From: JACPFJ01 sp036504875
GTDB lineage: Bacteria > Desulfobacterota > Desulfuromonadia > Geobacterales > Pseudopelobacteraceae
Direction: 5' to 3'
Assembly (NCBI GenBank): GCA_036504875.1
Contig: DASXUK010000003.1
Span: 124,001 to 188,000 of the forward strand
DNA length: 64,000 bases
This document shows, one piece after another, positions 60,598 to 64,000 of this stretch. The notes beneath the pieces were generated by a model. The model was not told where the DNA came from. It did not search any database and saw only the letters and a program-made list of their open reading frames with translations. Every line of letters begins with the position of its first letter. Positions within the stretch are counted from its first letter, which is position 1. A program made the translations under genes and the position numbers.

Positions 60598-62591
60598 GAA
60601 AGAATACCGGTGGTCAGCAACAGTTGGTTAAGCAGATATCCGCTACCAAAGGCGATCAGACTGACAAAAACTCCAATAGCACTGGCGACTTTCCAGCCTC
60701 GTTCCTTCTTCATAATCAGAAACTGGGCCACACAGGGGATAAAGAGAGTCAATGTCACCGCTGCTACCGTCAACTGACGGGCATTCAAAAGCCCCTTGGT
60801 CTGCAGGTCATACAGCCCGGCTGCGCCATAATCGCGACGGAAAAAACCAAATATAAAGGCCACGGCTGTCTCTTTTGGGAGCCCGAGTAAAGCCATCACC
60901 GGTGTCAACGCATCCACCATCTTTTCAAAGAAACTGGTGATCTTTCCAAGCCAGAGCAGCACCGAGGCCAGTACGAATAGCGGCAGTATCTCCAGGAAGT
61001 ACCACTGCATCCGGGTATAGGTCTTGGTAAACACATTTGATAATTGCGGAAGCCGCATGGGGGGCAACTCCATGTAAAACATGGGTGCCTCGCCCGGCAG
61101 GAGCCTGGCCGCCAGCAGGCCGACGACGATGAACAGCAAAAGCATGCTTACACCCCAAACCGCCAGAGCCCCGGGCGCTTTTGAGAGCAGCGCCAATATT
61201 ACGCCGATCTGAGCCGAACAAGGTATCGCCAAGGAGAGCAGCAGGGTGGCGATGATCCTTTCCCGCACCGTTTCCAGAGTACGTGTAACCATAGTCGCCA
61301 TCGTATCGCAACCAAATCCTAATACCATCGGAATCACCGCCCGGCCGCTCATGCCGAAACGTTTGAATACCCGGTCGACCAAAAGCGCCAGGCGCGGAAA
61401 GTAGCCGGTGTCTTCCAGGAATGAAAAGAAGATAAAGAAGGTCGCCACGATCGGCAGGATGATGCCGACTGCGTAGCGGATGCCAAGGGTGATTATGCCG
61501 TATTCACCGACAAAAAGCTCCTGAATCACCGCCCACGGCACAATGCCCTTGACTACACCTGTGATCCAAGGGTTAAATATTTCCTCAAACAGCTTGCCTT
61601 CCAGCAGATCAACCACTGTACCGGCCCCAAAAACACCAACGAACTTGTACAAACCAAAATAAAGAATTATGAACAGGAGTGGTATGCCGGTCAGTGGGCG
61701 CACCGCAAGATTGGAAAGTTTTTCAGACCAGGTTATCACGCGCTTTTCAGGGCTGCTAAAAACTCCCTGGATCAACTTTCTGACGATCTCCTTGCGCTCC
61801 AGTGACAGATTAAGGTGAAAAGATTCGCGGCGCTGAAAGGCGATTTCACGCACCTTTTCAGCAACCTTGGCATAGCCTTCCTCCCCTTCCAGATGTTGCA
61901 CCAGAGCCGATATCTCTTCGTCCTGTTGAAGTAGCAATAATGCCAGCGTTCTTTTTGAAAGAACATAATCGGCCCGCATCAATCCGGCCACTTCCGTAAG
62001 ATCCTGTTCCAAGAGGCGGCTGTAGTTAAAGCGCCGTGGATTTTCATCACTGCAACAATAATTCCTCATGGCGCGGCGGATTTCATCCAGACCACGTTTA
62101 CGGGCAGTAGCAGCGCCAATTACCGGAATTCCCAGGCGCTCCTGCAAAAGATCCAGATCTATTTTGAGCCCGATTCGTTCGGCCTCGTCCATGATATTCA
62201 CAACTAAAATTACCGGCAGCTCAGCCTCAATAAGCTGTATTGTCATAGCCAGCATCCGCTCCAGGTTGCGGGCATCCAGTACATGCACAACGACATCAGG
62301 CGTTTCATTCAGCAAGATTTCGCGCGCAACGCGCTCTTCCTCGGTAATAGTATGGATGGAATACATACCCGGCGTATCGATGACCTGCCAGGCCTGCCCC
62401 TCAATAACAGCATTGCCACGCGAAACTTCAACCGACGTACCGGGATAATTGGAGACGGTTACATAGGCGCCGGTTAAGGCATTAAATAAGACGCTTTTCC
62501 CCACGTTGGGATTACCAACCAATGCAACCCGTTTAATGCCGTGATCGTCTTTGAGCGTTATTTCCATTGTTTTGCCACAGCACCTTGCCAT
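60594..62591 (-). CDS. feoB: Ferrous iron transporter FeoB
   Basis: 665 residues from ATG 62589-62591, chosen since GAGGG lies nine bases upstream and the longer start (62621) falls inside a Fur-box-like sequence. N-terminal G domain: GNPNVGKS (G1), NYPGTS, DTPGMYS, NIMDEAE; then Gate domains with GFGCDTMATMVTRTLE, PCSAQIGVILALLSKAP, FIFGFFRRDYGAAGLY and about eight to ten membrane helices. Imports Fe(II) through the inner membrane. Contains Cys in its first residues (ARCCGK), which is less common. Second gene of fur-feoB. Confidence 0.93.
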   Translation of the reverse strand: MARCCGKTMEITLKDDHGIKRVALVGNPNVGKSVLFNALTGAYVTVSNYPGTSVEVSRGNAVIEGQAWQVIDTPGMYSIHTITEEERVAREILLNETPDVVVHVLDARNLERMLAMTIQLIEAELPVILVVNIMDEAERIGLKIDLDLLQERLGIPVIGAATARKRGLDEIRRAMRNYCCSDENPRRFNYSRLLEQDLTEVAGLMRADYVLSKRTLALLLLQQDEEISALVQHLEGEEGYAKVAEKVREIAFQRRESFHLNLSLERKEIVRKLIQGVFSSPEKRVITWSEKLSNLAVRPLTGIPLLFIILYFGLYKFVGVFGAGTVVDLLEGKLFEEIFNPWITGVVKGIVPWAVIQELFVGEYGIITLGIRYAVGIILPIVATFFIFFSFLEDTGYFPRLALLVDRVFKRFGMSGRAVIPMVLGFGCDTMATMVTRTLETVRERIIATLLLSLAIPCSAQIGVILALLSKAPGALAVWGVSMLLLFIVVGLLAARLLPGEAPMFYMELPPMRLPQLSNVFTKTYTRMQWYFLEILPLFVLASVLLWLGKITSFFEKMVDALTPVMALLGLPKETAVAFIFGFFRRDYGAAGLYDLQTKGLLNARQLTVAAVTLTLFIPCVAQFLIMKKERGWKVASAIGVFVSLIAFGSGYLLNQLLLTTGILS

Positions 62592-62616
62592 AAAATCAGA
62601 CCCTCTTCTTGCTTTT

Positions 62617-62635
62617 GACATTCATTCTCATTATT
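62617..62635 (-). promoter_or_regulatory. Fur-box-like operator in front of feoB
   Basis: Minus-strand AATAATGAGAATGAATGTC matches the Fur consensus GATAATGATAATCATTATC at 14 of 19 positions. It lies 26 nt upstream of the preferred feoB ATG and 14 nt after the fur stop. Confidence 0.6.
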
Positions 62636-62648
62636 TAGTTAAATTTTT

Positions 62649-63086
62649 TTAGTTTTTAGCCCTGCAGCGGGCGCATTGCCCATAGATCTCCAGTTTGTGG
62701 CTTTTAATTATAAAGCCATGCTTGAAGGCAATTTCGTCCTGCAACTTTTCTATTGTTTCATTTTCGAATTCGATAATAGCATTGCAGCGGGTACAGACCA
62801 AGTGGTCATGATGCTCCCCTGCCAGGACATGTTCATAGCGGGTTTGCCCGTCGTGCAACAGAATCTCACGGGCCAGCCCGGCCTCGACGAAAAGCTTGAG
62901 AGTACGGTAGACAGTGGCGTGGCCGATGCCAGGGTGAATGGCTTTAATTTTGAGGTAGAGTTCCTCAACACTGACATGTTGATGGGTGGAGAGAAAGATA
63001 TCCAGGATGATATCCCGCTGGCGAGTGGAGCGCAGCCCTTTGGCCACAGCAAATTCGTTAAAACTTTTTTTCTTTTCGAGGATCAT
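62649..63086 (-). CDS. fur: Ferric uptake regulator Fur
   Basis: 145 residues from ATG 63084-63086 (AAAGGGGGCAGG upstream; TTG at 63114 is an unlikely alternative). Winged helix LRSTRQRDIILDIFLST and GIGHATVYRTLKLFVEAGLA (two parts), His-rich metal site EHHDHLVCTRC, and a second Cys pair CARCRAKN at the end, giving the two CxxC zinc ligands of Fur. Fe(II)-dependent repressor expected to control feoB. Family members PerR and Zur are alternatives, but linkage to feoB favours Fur. Confidence 0.9.
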   Translation of the reverse strand: MILEKKKSFNEFAVAKGLRSTRQRDIILDIFLSTHQHVSVEELYLKIKAIHPGIGHATVYRTLKLFVEAGLAREILLHDGQTRYEHVLAGEHHDHLVCTRCNAIIEFENETIEKLQDEIAFKHGFIIKSHKLEIYGQCARCRAKN

Positions 63087-63098
63087 CCTGCCCCCTTT

Positions 63099-63117
63099 AT
63101 TGAACTTGAAATTCAAT
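63099..63117. promoter_or_regulatory. Dyad before fur, candidate autoregulatory site
   Basis: ATTGAACTTGAAATTCAAT has perfect ATTGAA/TTCAAT ends (6-7-6). It lies 12-31 nt before the fur ATG. It does not match the classical Fur box well. Confidence 0.35.
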
Positions 63118-63174
63118 ATAAGAGGGCAGGAGAATTAAATCAACTTTTTTATTAGCAAATCAACAGAAAAAGTT

Positions 63175-64000
63175 TCAAACGTTAAAGCGGAAATGCATCA
63201 CATCGCCGTCTTTTACAATATACTCCTTGCCCTCCAGGCGCATAAGCCCTTTTTCCTTGGCCCCGGTCTCACCATTACAGGCAATGAAATCATTGAAGGC
63301 AATCACTTCCGCCCTGATAAAGCCCTTCTCGAAGTCGCTATGGATCACGCCGGCCGCCTGGGGAGCTTTGGTGCCGTTGACAATAGTCCAGGCCCGCACC
63401 TCTTTGACACCGGCCGTAAAGTAGGTGATCAAGCCTAAAAGCTCGTAGCCACTGCGGATCAGGCGATCCAGCCCCGGCTCCTCCAGACCCATATCATGCA
63501 GGAAGCCCTGCTTCTCCTCTCCGTCAAGTTCGGAAATTTCCGCTTCGAGTTTGCCGCAGATTACAACAACGCCGGCATCTTCAGTAGAGGCAATTTCTCG
63601 CACCTGAGCCACGAAAGGATGTTCTCCCAACAGATCGTCCTCAGCTACATTGGCCACGTATAGGACCGGCTTATCGGTCAAAAGATGCAGCTCGCGCATC
63701 CACAACCGTTCATCCTCGTTCTCAGCCACCCCTTTAAGCTTCTGAACCTGCTCCAGCAGGGCTCTGACCCGTTGATAAAAGGCCACCTCATCCTTGGCCT
63801 TTTTGTCCCCACTGCGGGCCATTTTTTCTGCGCGCTGGATCTTCTTATCAACCGTGTCAAGATCGGCCAGAGCCAGCTCGGTATTGATTACCTCAATATC
63901 ATCAACCGGGGAAACCCGACCGCTGACATGCACCACATTGTCATCGCTAAAGCAGCGCACTACGTGAACAATGGCATCCACGCTGCGAATGTGCCCCAAA
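63175..64000 (-). CDS. ychF: Redox-regulated ATPase YchF, 5' part cut by window edge
   Basis: The visible 274 residues are the C-terminal three quarters of YchF/OLA1: VRCFSDDNVVHVSGRVSPVD, the coiled-coil arm (about residues 50-100 of the fragment), LYVANVAEDDLLG, and the TGS domain with LLGLITYFTAGVKEVRAWTI, APQAAGVIHSDFEKGFIRAE and the end GDVMHFRFNV. The P-loop lies beyond the right edge. An Obg-type ATPase linked to ribosomes and stress. Not cotranscribed with fur judging by the 58-bp gap with a dyad between. Confidence 0.93.
   Translation of the reverse strand, partial: LGHIRSVDAIVHVVRCFSDDNVVHVSGRVSPVDDIEVINTELALADLDTVDKKIQRAEKMARSGDKKAKDEVAFYQRVRALLEQVQKLKGVAENEDERLWMRELHLLTDKPVLYVANVAEDDLLGEHPFVAQVREIASTEDAGVVVICGKLEAEISELDGEEKQGFLHDMGLEEPGLDRLIRSGYELLGLITYFTAGVKEVRAWTIVNGTKAPQAAGVIHSDFEKGFIRAEVIAFNDFIACNGETGAKEKGLMRLEGKEYIVKDGDVMHFRFNV

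Overview
The window looks like chromosome of a Geobacter-type bacterium (Geobacterales, Desulfuromonadia). Seen directly: three hexaheme cytochromes whose layout matches OmcS, two longer multiheme cytochromes (26 and 16 CxxCH motifs), a GEMM-I riboswitch variant ahead of the first cytochrome, two exported multicopper oxidases, and a fur-feoB iron block. Assignment to the group is inference from these gene families and their order.

Layout. 1-2.4 kb: bioB-bioD-bioA (minus strand) behind a BirA-type operator. 2.6-6.4 kb: histidine kinase, sigma54 response regulator and a receiver-only regulator, with a candidate enhancer dyad and a -24/-12 promoter. 6.4-16.3 kb: a secreted oxidase locus, with a lipoprotein multicopper oxidase, small secreted proteins, an FkpA-N-like protein, a 1580-residue multicopper oxidase ending in a dockerin-like module, and two proteins with cohesin-like domains. 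16.3-26.1 kb: orphan GspE/PilB-type ATPase, beta-lactamase-fold hydrolase, lipoprotein, rubrerythrin-like protein, ettA, a DedA relic, carbonic anhydrase, and a three-gene minus-strand operon with a DUF721 (DciA-like) gene. 26.2-33.4 kb: a DUF3343-yedF pair, then a housekeeping run ffh-rpsP-khpA-rimM-trmD-(SPOUT methylase)-rplS-rnhB-metallophosphoesterase. 33.4-35.9 kb: mltG and nudC flanked by two copies of an intergenic repeat.

36-58.2 kb is the accessory core: an OmpR-type two-component system, a promoter region with a long direct repeat, the riboswitch, then omcS-like cytochrome, CxxxxCH/CxxCH lipoprotein, second OmcS-like cytochrome, beta-propeller lipoprotein, 765-residue outer-membrane barrel, two CsgG/GNA1162-like proteins, parvulin-type PPIase, 26-heme and 16-heme cytochromes, NHL propeller, third OmcS-like cytochrome, small lipoprotein, two Sel1 proteins and a second NHL protein. 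Read together this looks like a unit that makes, exports and electrically feeds extracellular cytochrome filaments. The riboswitch carries A where c-di-GMP-binding GEMM RNAs carry G20, which points to 3',3'-cGAMP control. The third OmcS paralogue lacks the histidine that bridges subunits in OmcS filaments.

58.2-64 kb (minus strand): ychF, fur, feoB, a 59-residue Cys-rich protein too short for usual ORF cut-offs, a DtxR-FeoA fusion and apgM, with a Fur-box-like sequence over the upstream feoB start. No tRNA, rRNA, CRISPR array, transposase or phage gene was seen.
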